A DNA stretch of 64,000 nt from positions 43,750-107,749 of the forward strand of contig NZ_JACOQI010000011.1 of assembly GCF_014297285.1 (NCBI RefSeq), given 5' to 3'. Position 1 is the stretch's first letter. Every line of letters begins with the position of its first letter. The notes under the pieces were generated by a model, which was not told where the DNA came from, searched no databases, and worked only from the letters and a program-made list of their open reading frames with translations. Positions 16,784-24,663 of this stretch are shown one piece after another. Origin of the DNA: Dysosmobacter segnis. GTDB lineage: Bacteria > Bacillota > Clostridia > Oscillospirales > Oscillospiraceae. Position numbers and translations under genes: made by a program.

Positions 16784-18607
16784 TTACATACTCTTGTTGA
16801 GGTCTGCGCCGAAGCGGTTGGCCACGGTGTAGCACACCAGAATGAAGACCAGCACGCAGACGGATACCGCGTCGGACATCTGGTTGTAGCCCTCCTGCGA
16901 GTAGGTAAAGGCCAGATAGGACATGGTCTGGGTGGAGGGAGTCATCATGATGATGACCAGATCCAACTCCTTGGCAATGGAGATGAAGGTCAGCATGAAG
17001 CCGGAGATGAAGCCGTTTTTCGCCAGCGGCACGATGATGGAACTCATCCGCTTCCAGAAGCTGGCGCCGGCGATATCTGCCGCCTCCTCCAGCTCCACGC
17101 TGATGGAGAGCATATTGGCGGTACCGGACTTGCTGGCGAAGGGGAAGTGCTTGACCACCGAGGTCAGCACGATCAGGGTAAAGGTGCCGTACAGGGAGGG
17201 CATCAGTCCGCCGAAATGCGGCCGGGAGAACATGGAGAAATACATGGTGGAGAAAGCAATGCCGCTCATCAGGTAGGGCACGAACACCATCTGCTCCGTC
17301 AGGTCGCCGTACCACTTGCCACGGCCCCGGGAACTGATATAGCCCAGGAACTGGCCGCAGATGGCGGTGATGATGGAGCCGATGAGGGTCAGGCGGATGG
17401 TGTTCCAGAAGGCACTGAAGAACTTGGGATTCCGGAAGATGCCTTCGTAGTTGGTGTACTTGGCAATTTGGCCGGACTTGCCGATCCAGTTGTAGAGGGT
17501 CAGGTTATCCAGCCCGTAGCCGGCGCCGGTGGTGATCTGGAAGGTTTCCATAATCAGCACGAAGAAGGGCACCACCATGGCCAGGAAGAGGAATACCATC
17601 AAAAATGCCATCAGAGGCTTCTTGGCCTTGCCCAGAGGCATCAGCGTGGCGCGGCCGCCCTTGCCGCTGACGGTGGCGTAGGACTTCCGGACGCCCACGA
17701 TCCGCTGGTTGGAGAAGATGATGACGGCAGCCAGCAGCACCAGCACGATGGACATGGCGTAGCCCACGGCCTGGGGACCCTGGTCGATGAAGTTGCGCAT
17801 CTTGGTGGCCAGCGTATAGTAGCCGATGCGGTTGCCCAGGTTGGCGGGGACGCCGTATGTACCGATGGATTTGCTGATGGTCATGACGGTGGCAGACAGC
17901 ACGGAGGGCAGGATCAGGGGCAGGGTGATGTGCCGCAGGATCTGGGCCTTGCTGGCGCCCTGGATCTCACCCATCTCCTCCAGCTCGGAGTTGATGGAGC
18001 GGAGCGCGCCGGAGACCATGATGTAGGAGAATGCGTAATAGTGCATGGACATGCACAGCACGATGGCAATGGGACCGTAGGCCAGCCAGTCGGGGATGGG
18101 GATGCCCATACCGGCCAGAAAGCCGTTGGCGCCGGAGGTGGAGTTGCGGAACATGGCCAGCCAGGCCAGCGCCTTGGTCCACGAAGGGATCATATAGGGC
18201 ACGGTCACCAGCAGTCCCAGAATTTTCTTGCCGGGGATGTCTGTGCGGATCATCAGCCAGGCCAGCACGGAGCCAAGGGGGACCGATACCAGCACGGTGA
18301 AGAAGCCGCAGATAAAGGAGTTCTTCAGTGGCCCCCACAGCACGGCGCCGGACATGGTGCTGGCAAGGATGTATTTCCAGTAGTACAGGGTAAAGTCGCC
18401 CACGTGACCCTGGACCCGGCGCAGCTCGCCTTGAGCCAGCGTAAAGGTGCTGGAGATCATGGTCAGCAGAGGGATGATGATGAGGCAGAACAGGATGATG
18501 AGACTGACCAGCACCACCATGTTAAAGGGGTTTTTCAGCACATTCAGGATCAGGTTCTTTAAACGCCGCTTGGTCAGGGGTTTTCTGGGTAATCCATTTT
18601 TCGACAC
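16784..18607 (-). CDS. Fused double permease of the AfuABC-like ABC importer
   Basis: A 607-residue protein with two BPD-type permease domains in one chain, about residues 60-310 and 350-600. EAA loops are seen at GEIQGASKAQILRHITLPLI and ADIAGASFWKRMSSIIVPLA. Fe(III) and hexose-phosphate importers (FbpB, AfuB) have the same fused design. GTG start after AGAGGT. First gene of the operon permease-ATPase-binding protein-membrane protein-HAD, driven by a sigma-A promoter with a LacI-type operator just downstream. Confidence 0.89.
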   Translation of the reverse strand: MSKNGLPRKPLTKRRLKNLILNVLKNPFNMVVLVSLIILFCLIIIPLLTMISSTFTLAQGELRRVQGHVGDFTLYYWKYILASTMSGAVLWGPLKNSFICGFFTVLVSVPLGSVLAWLMIRTDIPGKKILGLLVTVPYMIPSWTKALAWLAMFRNSTSGANGFLAGMGIPIPDWLAYGPIAIVLCMSMHYYAFSYIMVSGALRSINSELEEMGEIQGASKAQILRHITLPLILPSVLSATVMTISKSIGTYGVPANLGNRIGYYTLATKMRNFIDQGPQAVGYAMSIVLVLLAAVIIFSNQRIVGVRKSYATVSGKGGRATLMPLGKAKKPLMAFLMVFLFLAMVVPFFVLIMETFQITTGAGYGLDNLTLYNWIGKSGQIAKYTNYEGIFRNPKFFSAFWNTIRLTLIGSIITAICGQFLGYISSRGRGKWYGDLTEQMVFVPYLMSGIAFSTMYFSMFSRPHFGGLMPSLYGTFTLIVLTSVVKHFPFASKSGTANMLSISVELEEAADIAGASFWKRMSSIIVPLAKNGFISGFMLTFISIAKELDLVIIMMTPSTQTMSYLAFTYSQEGYNQMSDAVSVCVLVFILVCYTVANRFGADLNKSM

Positions 18608-18712
18608 GATAACACCTCTTTCTGAAGTCTGCCGGGGATTGCAGGGACAGCAGATTGCTCTCTTTTCTCAGTTCTGTGCGCAGTCTGACCGGCGGTGTGC
18701 CGTCCTCCGGTC

Positions 18713-18724
18713 GCAAACGTTTGC
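18713..18724. promoter_or_regulatory. LacI-type operator of the transporter operon
   Basis: GCAAACGTTTGC is identical to the core of the operator at 8581-8596. It lies just downstream of the -10 box at 18739-18744, so bound repressor would block the transporter operon. This links transporter and enzyme operons 10 kb apart. Confidence 0.85.
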
Positions 18725-18738
18725 ACTTCCTTGCTACC

Positions 18739-18768
18739 ATTATAAAGAATTCTTAACGGAATTGTCAA
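18739..18768 (-). promoter_or_regulatory. Promoter of the AfuABC-like transporter operon
   Basis: On the reverse strand TTGACA (18768-18763) and TATAAT (18744-18739) are both consensus, 18 nt apart. The leader is about 125 nt. Confidence 0.8.
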
Positions 18769-18891
18769 GGAGGATTATGGCTATTTTCCCATGATTTTTT
18801 TATTCAATTTCACGTACACTGTGTAAAGTGCACAAATAAAAAGGCCGACCTTTGGTTGTTATTTTTGGAGGAAGAAAAAACGAATTTGACG

Positions 18892-18911
18892 CGAAAACGT
18901 ATACGTTTTCG
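18892..18911. promoter_or_regulatory. Perfect 20-bp palindrome, orphan operator-like site
   Basis: CGAAAACGTATACGTTTTCG is a perfect palindrome with LacI-like geometry but a different core from the GCAAACGTTTGC sites. It lies upstream of the transporter promoter and beyond the spo0A terminator, with no gene start close to it. It may be a binding site for a second regulator or an upstream operator for DNA looping. Confidence 0.55.
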
Positions 18912-18956
18912 TAAAATGAAACGAACACTCTGATGCTGTCGAATGAAAACGAACGC

Positions 18957-18991
18957 AAAAAAGGAGACAGGGCGAGCCTGTCTCCTTTTAT
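18957..18991 (-). terminator. Terminator of spo0A
   Basis: AAAGGAGACAGG pairs with CCTGTCTCCTTT around GCGAG. On the reverse strand a T-run follows, 19 nt past the spo0A stop. Confidence 0.88.
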
Positions 18992-19009
18992 ATAGACTGT
19001 GAAAAGCTG

Positions 19010-19762
19010 TCAGGCTCTGAGAGCTTGATCATCCTCCAGAGTCAGCCGTTCTGCCAGCAGAGCAATGAATTCCGCATTGGAGGGCTTTCCACGCTGACTG
19101 CTGACGGTGCAGCCGAAGTATTTGGGGAGTGTCTCCGGCGAAGCCCGGTCCCAGGCGGTCTCTATGGCGCTGCGGATACATCGTTCTACTCGAAGGGCAG
19201 TGGTACCGTAACGCCGGGCGATCTCAGGATAGAGGATCTTGGTTACAGCCTTGTTCAGTACACTTGGATCGGCGGCGGTGATCAGGATCGCTTCCCGCAG
19301 ATACTGGTAGCCGGAGATATTGGCAGGCATACCTGCATCATGAAGCATGTGGGTGACGCGGGCTTTCAGAGAGGGGCGGGTGGCTTTCGGCTTTTCCCAG
19401 AACAGGTTCCGCATCCGGTCCAACAGCGTGTCCATCCGAAAGGGTTTTGGCAGAAAATAGGCAGCGCCCAGCTCCGTTGCTTCCGCCAACGTCTGGTCGG
19501 AAACAAATGCGGAGGTCAGAATGGTCATGGGAGCGTAGCCAAGCTCCTGCAGCTCCCGCAGAGCGCTGAGACCGTCCAGCCCCGGCAGGATCACATCCAT
19601 GATCAGAATATCCGGTTCCTGCTCCTGAACTTTTTCCAGAACTTCGTCACCGGTTTGAGCTACATCCACCCAAAATTCTCCTGTTTTTTCCATGGCTTCC
19701 CGCAGCAGAATGCGGAATTCCGTGCTGGTATCTGCCAGCAGCACCGTTCTGCGCTGTTCCAT
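19010..19762 (-). CDS. spo0A: Sporulation master regulator Spo0A
   Basis: A 250-residue response regulator. The receiver domain has its phosphoacceptor at Asp56 (LIMDVILPGLDG), the same position as in Bacillus Spo0A. The C-terminal domain has the Spo0A DNA-binding signature (GYQYLREAI, TKILYPEIARRYGTTALRVERCIRSAIE, KPSNAEFIALLA). Start taken at MEQRRTVLL after AGGAG. It lies downstream of the sigK 3' half on the same strand. Phosphorylation through orphan kinases would start sporulation. It shows the organism's lineage makes or made endospores. Confidence 0.93.
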   Translation of the reverse strand: MEQRRTVLLADTSTEFRILLREAMEKTGEFWVDVAQTGDEVLEKVQEQEPDILIMDVILPGLDGLSALRELQELGYAPMTILTSAFVSDQTLAEATELGAAYFLPKPFRMDTLLDRMRNLFWEKPKATRPSLKARVTHMLHDAGMPANISGYQYLREAILITAADPSVLNKAVTKILYPEIARRYGTTALRVERCIRSAIETAWDRASPETLPKYFGCTVSSQRGKPSNAEFIALLAERLTLEDDQALRA

Positions 19763-19969
19763 GTTCCCACAACTCCTTCCCAATAAGAATGTGCCCGCAG
19801 ATATCACTGCGGGCATGATCTTGTGTGTATTGTCAAAATATCATAAAATTCCATGTTTTACAAGTTAAAAACTGGAAAACAGGCATAAAATATCCGCAAA
19901 GATTTTTGATGGATTGCTGAAAGTCCGCAATTTTTCCGGATGCGTCTCCGAAACTGGCCTGCGGTCCTG

Positions 19970-20350
19970 CTATTGACCGGCTCCGCTGCCCACAGGCTTT
20001 TCCAGTTCTGCCCGCAGCTTTTCCAATGCCCGCTTCTCAATACGCGATACATAGCTCCGGGAAATGCCGAATGTGGAGGCGATCTCCCGTTGGGTCAGGG
20101 GGACGGTGCCGCCAAGACCGTACCGCAGACGGATGACCTCTGATTCCCGCTGGGTCAGGCACTCCTTCACCAACCGCCGCAGGCGGAGGGCGCTGTCCCG
20201 GTCATAGAGGTCCTCCAGCATGGTGTCATCTACACCGATGACGTCCATTAGCTGTAGGGCATTGCCCTCCCGATCTGATTCGATGGTCTCCGACAGGGAT
20301 ACTTCTCCCTGCAATTTTTTCTGAGACCGGAAATACATTAAAATCTCATT
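19970..20350 (-). CDS. sigK: sigK 3' half (sigma-K regions 3-4), separated by the skin element
   Basis: From the AATG core the frame reads NEILMYFRSQKKLQGEVSLSET, then region 4 with the -35-binding helix-turn-helix (LTQREIASTFGISRSYVSRIEKRALEKLR). This is the C-terminal half of the mother-cell sigma factor SigK. It has no start of its own: an ATG at 20338 exists but no ribosome site, and the upstream neighbour is the recombinase. The missing N-terminal half is at 35968-36298. Excision joins the two halves into a 235-residue sigma factor, close to the 241 residues of B. subtilis pro-SigK. Confidence 0.9.
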   Translation of the reverse strand, partial: NEILMYFRSQKKLQGEVSLSETIESDREGNALQLMDVIGVDDTMLEDLYDRDSALRLRRLVKECLTQRESEVIRLRYGLGGTVPLTQREIASTFGISRSYVSRIEKRALEKLRAELEKPVGSGAGQ

Positions 20351-22055
20351 CGCTATCCTCTCCTAACGGATACATAGGATGCTCTATGGGCGGCAAATCA
20401 ACCTCTCCGTCTACCGTAAAAACGTAAACGTGGGCATTTTCTCCATCCCAGACCAGCTTTTTGACGATAGTGCGCAGAAGGCGGCGTTTTTCCTCCAGCG
20501 TGGCAGAATCCACCGCGCTGGCAAACGACTCGATCATTTCCTGATGGAAGGCAAACTCCTCATGGAGCATCCGGCTCTGCTCGGCGAGGGTTTCCAGCTC
20601 GGCAAGGCGCAGCTGCTGTGTCTCGCTCTCCTGATGGAGTGCGTCGATCTGCTCCATGACGTACTTCGCAGAGGTGTCGCTGGCAACGGACAGGGAGTCC
20701 ACCAGCCGTTTGATGCGCTCTTCCGTCTCGGCATGCTTTTCCCGGAGCAGCGCAAGCTCTGCATCGTAACCCTCCTTGCTGCCGCTGATGACCTTCTTGG
20801 TCTGCGCCAGCAGCCGGGTAAGGGTCTCCTTGTCGGCGGATAGCTTGCGGATCTCTTCAATGATCTTGGCATCCAGTGTGTTGCCGTTGCAGTTTTTCAT
20901 AGAGCAGACCGTACCGTGGCTGCGCTCCTTGGTGGAGCACATGTAGGTGTAGATCAGCTCACCGTCCGCTGTGCGGCGGTTGGTCAGCTTCGGGCGCATG
21001 TAATCGCCGCATTCGCCGCACCGTAAAAGGCCGGACAGCAGCGCCACATTGCTGCGGGGTCTGCGGTAGCTCTTGGATTTGTTGACATCCAACATAGCCT
21101 GCACCCGCACCCAATCGCTGCCTGCGATGATGCCCGGATGCTTGCCCACCGCCACGATCCATTCCTCCATCGGGCGGATCTGGTTTGCCTTGCCGGGGCG
21201 CTGGAGCGTGCGGTTGTACGCCATGACACCGTGCTCGCCGTCGAATTCCGAACGCTCGGCAAACAGGTCAACATTGTTTTCTTTCAGATACTGATACGCT
21301 GTCTCGTCGGCAATCATATAGACCGGGTTGGTGAGAATGGCCCGGATGGCAAAGCGGGTGAACTGCTTGCCACGCTTCGTGACACAGCGATGCTCCAACA
21401 GATACTGATCGGTCTTGCTGAGAGAGCCGGTTTCCATGAACACCTCGAAGATCGTCTTGACCAGCTGGATTTCCTCCGGAATGGGTTTGAGCTTGCAGGC
21501 CTTCTTCACCTTGCCGTCCACCGTCACGCTGGACAGGCTTTCCGAGGCGTAGCCCGTGGGTGTTGTGCCGCCCAGCCAGCGTCCGGTCTTGGACAGCTCG
21601 TGCATGTTGTCCCGGATGCGCTCAGCGATGGTCTCCCGCTCCAGCTGGGAGAACACGGACGCAATGTACATCATGGCGCGTCCCATGGGCGAAGACGTGT
21701 CGAACTGCTCGCGGATGGAGATGAAGTCGATGTGCCGGTCACCCAAATCCTCGATGAGCTTGGCAAAGTCGCCGATGTTGCGGCTGATGCGGTCGAGGCG
21801 GTAGACCACGATGGCGGCAAAGGCGATCTTCTGGGAGTCCTTCATCATTTTCTTGAACTGCGGGCGCTCCAGATTGCCGCCGGAAAAGCCCTCGTCCTCG
21901 TAGACCAGCACGTTTTCCGCCGCTTCCTCGCCAAAGTGCATGGCGATGTACTGGCGGCAAAGCTCGATCTGGTTCTCGATGCTCTCGCCCTTGCCGGTGA
22001 ATTTGGACTTACGGGAGTAGATGACATATTGCTTCGGCGTATCTTTCGTTTTCAT
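20346..22055 (-). CDS. Large serine recombinase of the skin element (SpoIVCA-like)
   Basis: A 569-residue large serine recombinase. The resolvase domain has catalytic Ser14 in YSRKSK, the arginines of YRLDRISRN and the SQLERETIAERI helix. A recombinase domain follows (about residues 160-300), then a zinc-ribbon (CGECGDYMRP ... CSMKNC) and a C-terminal coiled coil (about 380-480). It should perform the single recombination that joins the sigK halves and releases the circle. ATG after GAGGT; possible -10 TATAAT near 22096. Its stop codon is built from the attachment core, so excision changes its C terminus. Confidence 0.92.
   Translation of the reverse strand: MKTKDTPKQYVIYSRKSKFTGKGESIENQIELCRQYIAMHFGEEAAENVLVYEDEGFSGGNLERPQFKKMMKDSQKIAFAAIVVYRLDRISRNIGDFAKLIEDLGDRHIDFISIREQFDTSSPMGRAMMYIASVFSQLERETIAERIRDNMHELSKTGRWLGGTTPTGYASESLSSVTVDGKVKKACKLKPIPEEIQLVKTIFEVFMETGSLSKTDQYLLEHRCVTKRGKQFTRFAIRAILTNPVYMIADETAYQYLKENNVDLFAERSEFDGEHGVMAYNRTLQRPGKANQIRPMEEWIVAVGKHPGIIAGSDWVRVQAMLDVNKSKSYRRPRSNVALLSGLLRCGECGDYMRPKLTNRRTADGELIYTYMCSTKERSHGTVCSMKNCNGNTLDAKIIEEIRKLSADKETLTRLLAQTKKVISGSKEGYDAELALLREKHAETEERIKRLVDSLSVASDTSAKYVMEQIDALHQESETQQLRLAELETLAEQSRMLHEEFAFHQEMIESFASAVDSATLEEKRRLLRTIVKKLVWDGENAHVYVFTVDGEVDLPPIEHPMYPLGEDSE
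20347..20350 (-). other. Left attachment core of the skin element
   Basis: AATG on the reverse strand. It doubles as the last two bases of a Glu codon plus the first two bases of the recombinase stop (GAA TGA), and as codons Asn-Glu of the sigK 3' half (AAT GAG). Confidence 0.75.
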
Positions 22056-22197
22056 GGCGGCACCTCGCGTTATTCGTTAGGTTGGTAGATATATTATAAC
22101 GGATCGGAATCCATTTGAAAAGGTACCCAAGGGAAGAATCTGAAAATTTCTGCGGATAGGCAGAGGTTTTCGCGCGCTGATCGTGCCAGTTCGGAGG

Positions 22198-22244
22198 GCA
22201 TCACTCATGTGAACCGAGAAAATGATTGATGGAATGAGTGATGC
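22198..22244. repeat. 11-bp inverted repeat upstream of the recombinase
   Basis: GCATCACTCAT and ATGAGTGATGC form a perfect inverted repeat with a 25-nt spacer, 143-189 bp upstream of the recombinase start. It may be an operator or RNA hairpin in the leader; no T-run follows. Confidence 0.6.
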
Positions 22245-22321
22245 ATGCTATTTAGGACATTATTGTTTTCGTCATCGACTGCATTCGTACAGTCCCGCCG
22301 CACGATTTTTGCGCATTTCTA

Positions 22322-22373
22322 CTTGTCATACGTCAAGTTTATTTTGCGTCACAGCTTGTCATATGACAAGCTG
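22322..22373. promoter_or_regulatory. Paired operator-like palindromes upstream of the recombinase
   Basis: CAGCTTGTCATATGACAAGCTG at 22352-22373 is a perfect 22-bp palindrome. A degenerate copy, CTTGTCATACGTCAAG, lies at 22322-22337, 33 bp away centre to centre (three helical turns). Such spacing suggests cooperative binding of a dimeric repressor controlling the recombinase. Confidence 0.6.
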
Positions 22374-22380
22374 CATCATA

Positions 22381-22420
22381 AAAACCGCCGCCCCGAACAG
22401 AAAATTGGGGCGGCGGTTTT
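22381..22420 (-). terminator. Terminator after the AAA ATPase gene
   Basis: AAAACCGCCGCCCC pairs perfectly with GGGGCGGCGGTTTT around a 12-nt loop. It begins directly at the ATPase stop codon and ends in T-run on both strands. Confidence 0.88.
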
Positions 22421-22421
22421 A

Positions 22422-24206
22422 TCATGCAAGGCTTCTCAGATATTCTTCTACGTTCTGATACTGAATGCCGTCTATCACTTGGCTTTCCCCGCGATAGAGG
22501 ACGAACTTTCCGGTGATCGGGCCGTAGCGGTGCTCGGTCTGGGCGCATTTTTGTTCGTCGATCAGATGGCGGTACTGCTGTGGAGCGGCTTCTTCGCTGT
22601 GCTTGATCTCGAAAATCCGGCAGGAGCCCGCCTCCGGGTCAAACACCACCATGTCAAATTCGCCCACGGGGAATTGCAGGACAAATACCTGCTTCTTGGG
22701 GTTTGCCAGCTTGGTTTCCAGCAGGACAATGTCCTCCAGCATCCGCCCTTTGATCTCGGTCAGGATGCGCTGCTGCACGGCGGTGCGCTCCGCAAGAGAC
22801 AGGGCACTGAACGTTTCATCCAACAGCAAACTGCGAATCAGCGCGTCCGCCTGCGCATAGCGGAGACCTGGCTGTGCGATCACCGTGCGTCCGGACTTCG
22901 TGCTGACATCCGGCAGGTGCAGCATGTCGATCTCCCGCGTCAGGTCCAGCAAATCCAGGTATTCTTTGATCTCCGCCGCATGAACATCGTCCAGTTTTAC
23001 GGTCTGTTCTGCCTTGTTGCGGATCTCCAGCAGCTTCCGCAGGCTGTCGGTGACAAGCGCAAGGTCGATGCGGTCGAGGATGTCCGTCGGGTTCTTCCGA
23101 TCCCGGCGCAGGTTGCTGGCGGAAATGCCAAGGTCGTGGGACTTCCAATCCTGCGACAGCACCTCCAGCGTGAAGCGGTGGTTGATGTCCTCCACCACCC
23201 GGTTGATGGCGCTGGTCAGCTCGCCCTTCTCGTATAAATCCCGCAGATGGCGAAAATGTCCCTCGTACTGATAGCAACGCAGGGAGTGCTGGATGTTGCG
23301 GGCAATGGCGGTGTCCACGTATTCGTCGGTGCTTTCCTTGCTGGCAAAGGTAGAGGTCTCGTTGTAGTGGACGCCGCCGAGACTCATGGTGCCGCCGTAG
23401 CGGATATACTCATTGATGCCGTGAACGCCGAGGACGGATTCAAACTCGCGGTAAGGGATGAATGTGGTGTGCAGCAGAATGCAGCGGTCGTAAAGCTGCT
23501 CATCCTCGGTGAAGAGGAAGCCCAGCGAGTCCGTGCCGGAGAGCACGATCTTCATGCCGCAGGCCGCAAACACGTCAGAGAACAGCGCTGCGCCCTCAAT
23601 GAAATCCTCCATCAGCGTCACTTCATCGAGGAACACATAGCGAAAGCCCTGCGCTTCCAGCAGCTTGAGGTCGCGGTTCACATCTGCCAGCGTGTCTTTT
23701 GCGGTAATCTGAATGAATGCTGCCTTGGCAAGCTCCGTGTCGCTCATCTCCGCGAAAATCTGGCGGATCATGGTGGTCTTCCCCGTCCGGCGCAGGCCGT
23801 AGAGAATGAACACCTTGTTCTGCGGCTCGCCGTAAACAAAGTCGTGCAGCTGCCGGAAGCACTCGCGCCTGCGATAGCCGCGAACAGACGCCGCAAAGGA
23901 ACGCAGCGCCTCGCCGGTGCGGACATTGGTAGTAAACGCAGAAGGGTTCGCAGATTTCGCCTTGGGCAGCTGCTTTTTCAGCGCTTTCAGCTCCTGTTCC
24001 AGTTCCTTCCGCCGCTCGATCTGAGCACGGAAATTCTCCAATTCGTCAGCAGGAATATACTTCTCCCGCCGCTTCTTGTTCTCCGTCCAACGGTGGTAAA
24101 AATACTCCATGCCGTTGACGGTTTTCTTCGTAATGGAACCGGCAGGCAAATTTGATATCTGCTGTTCCAACTCCGCCACGCGGGTTTGCATCTCAGATAA
24201 GTCCAT
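22422..24206 (-). CDS. AAA-family ATPase with N-terminal coiled coil and C-terminal DUF4143-like nuclease fold
   Basis: A 594-residue protein. Residues 1-75 form a coiled coil with KKTVNGMEYFYHRWTENKKRREKYI, a motif seen in many clostridial proteins. An ATPase follows with Walker A LRRTGKTT (about residues 135-142), Walker B YVFLDEV, and sensor LSGTDS. The C-terminal region has a PD-(D/E)xK-like core (GEFDMVVFDPEAGSCRIFEIKHSEE). This is the AAA_14/DUF4143 class, widespread in gut bacteria and of unclear function. It ends at a terminator and faces a divergent helix-turn-helix gene across a 17-bp inverted repeat. Confidence 0.82.
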   Translation of the reverse strand: MDLSEMQTRVAELEQQISNLPAGSITKKTVNGMEYFYHRWTENKKRREKYIPADELENFRAQIERRKELEQELKALKKQLPKAKSANPSAFTTNVRTGEALRSFAASVRGYRRRECFRQLHDFVYGEPQNKVFILYGLRRTGKTTMIRQIFAEMSDTELAKAAFIQITAKDTLADVNRDLKLLEAQGFRYVFLDEVTLMEDFIEGAALFSDVFAACGMKIVLSGTDSLGFLFTEDEQLYDRCILLHTTFIPYREFESVLGVHGINEYIRYGGTMSLGGVHYNETSTFASKESTDEYVDTAIARNIQHSLRCYQYEGHFRHLRDLYEKGELTSAINRVVEDINHRFTLEVLSQDWKSHDLGISASNLRRDRKNPTDILDRIDLALVTDSLRKLLEIRNKAEQTVKLDDVHAAEIKEYLDLLDLTREIDMLHLPDVSTKSGRTVIAQPGLRYAQADALIRSLLLDETFSALSLAERTAVQQRILTEIKGRMLEDIVLLETKLANPKKQVFVLQFPVGEFDMVVFDPEAGSCRIFEIKHSEEAAPQQYRHLIDEQKCAQTEHRYGPITGKFVLYRGESQVIDGIQYQNVEEYLRSLA

Positions 24207-24242
24207 AGCGCACCTCCTGTGAGATACTATTCTATGCAGAAT

Positions 24243-24286
24243 TATACCCCGTTATACCCAAGAAATCAAGGGTATAATGGGGTATA
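24243..24286. promoter_or_regulatory. 17-bp inverted repeat between divergent genes
   Basis: TATACCCCGTTATACCC and GGGTATAATGGGGTATA match except for one base, with a 10-nt spacer. Each arm itself contains two TATACCC units. It sits 37 bp before the ATPase start and 115 bp before the divergent helix-turn-helix gene, so it is a likely shared operator. Confidence 0.65.
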
Positions 24287-24401
24287 GCAGAATTATTACT
24301 CAGGGTCACAACAGCGCAGATATCATGAGAATGTGTTGCCACAAGTTGCTCGACTTTTGTTAGGAAATACGGTGCTATGGAATTCAAAGAAACCGGAGAT
24401 T

Positions 24402-24638
24402 ATGAATAAGAAGCAGATGCAAATTGCCAGCCAAATCAGTAAGCGGAAAGCACTCCATCCACCGTGCGCCAAGGACGAGAAGAAGCTTCAACGCTACTAC
24501 GAGGGCAAGATAGCCGTGCTGCCGGACGTGTTCGATGTGACCACCGCTGTGGACTTTACCGGCTATAACCACCGCACCGTCTGCCAATGGATTCGAGTGG
24601 GAAAGCGTCAGCCTCTTTTTGCTGAAAATTATAATTAA
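24402..24638 (+). CDS. Small helix-turn-helix protein, excisionase-like
   Basis: A 78-residue basic protein. The C-terminal half (FDVTTAVDFTGYNHRTVCQWIRVGKRQP) looks like a MerR/excisionase-type helix-turn-helix with a short wing. ATG at 24402 follows CCGGAGATT. Within a skin element it could be a directionality factor for the recombinase or the regulator that reads the neighbouring inverted repeat; neither is shown. Confidence 0.6.
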   Translation: MNKKQMQIASQISKRKALHPPCAKDEKKLQRYYEGKIAVLPDVFDVTTAVDFTGYNHRTVCQWIRVGKRQPLFAENYN

Positions 24639-24663
24639 ATAATGGTAATTTGTGGAGACCAGC

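Noticed and set aside
13539..18562. Long plus-strand open frames opposite the AfuABC-like operon
   Set aside because: Low-complexity Gly/Val/His-rich translations typical of antisense shadows; the minus strand has signal peptides, Walker motifs and ribosome sites.
19010..19762. Ordinary response regulator rather than Spo0A
   Set aside because: The C-terminal domain has the Spo0A-specific GYQYLREAI and RVERCIRSAIE segments, and the phosphoacceptor is Asp56.
20346..22055. Recombinase as part of an unrelated prophage
   Set aside because: Its position exactly at the sigK junction, with the core inside its stop codon, matches skin recombinases; no phage structural genes occur within the element.
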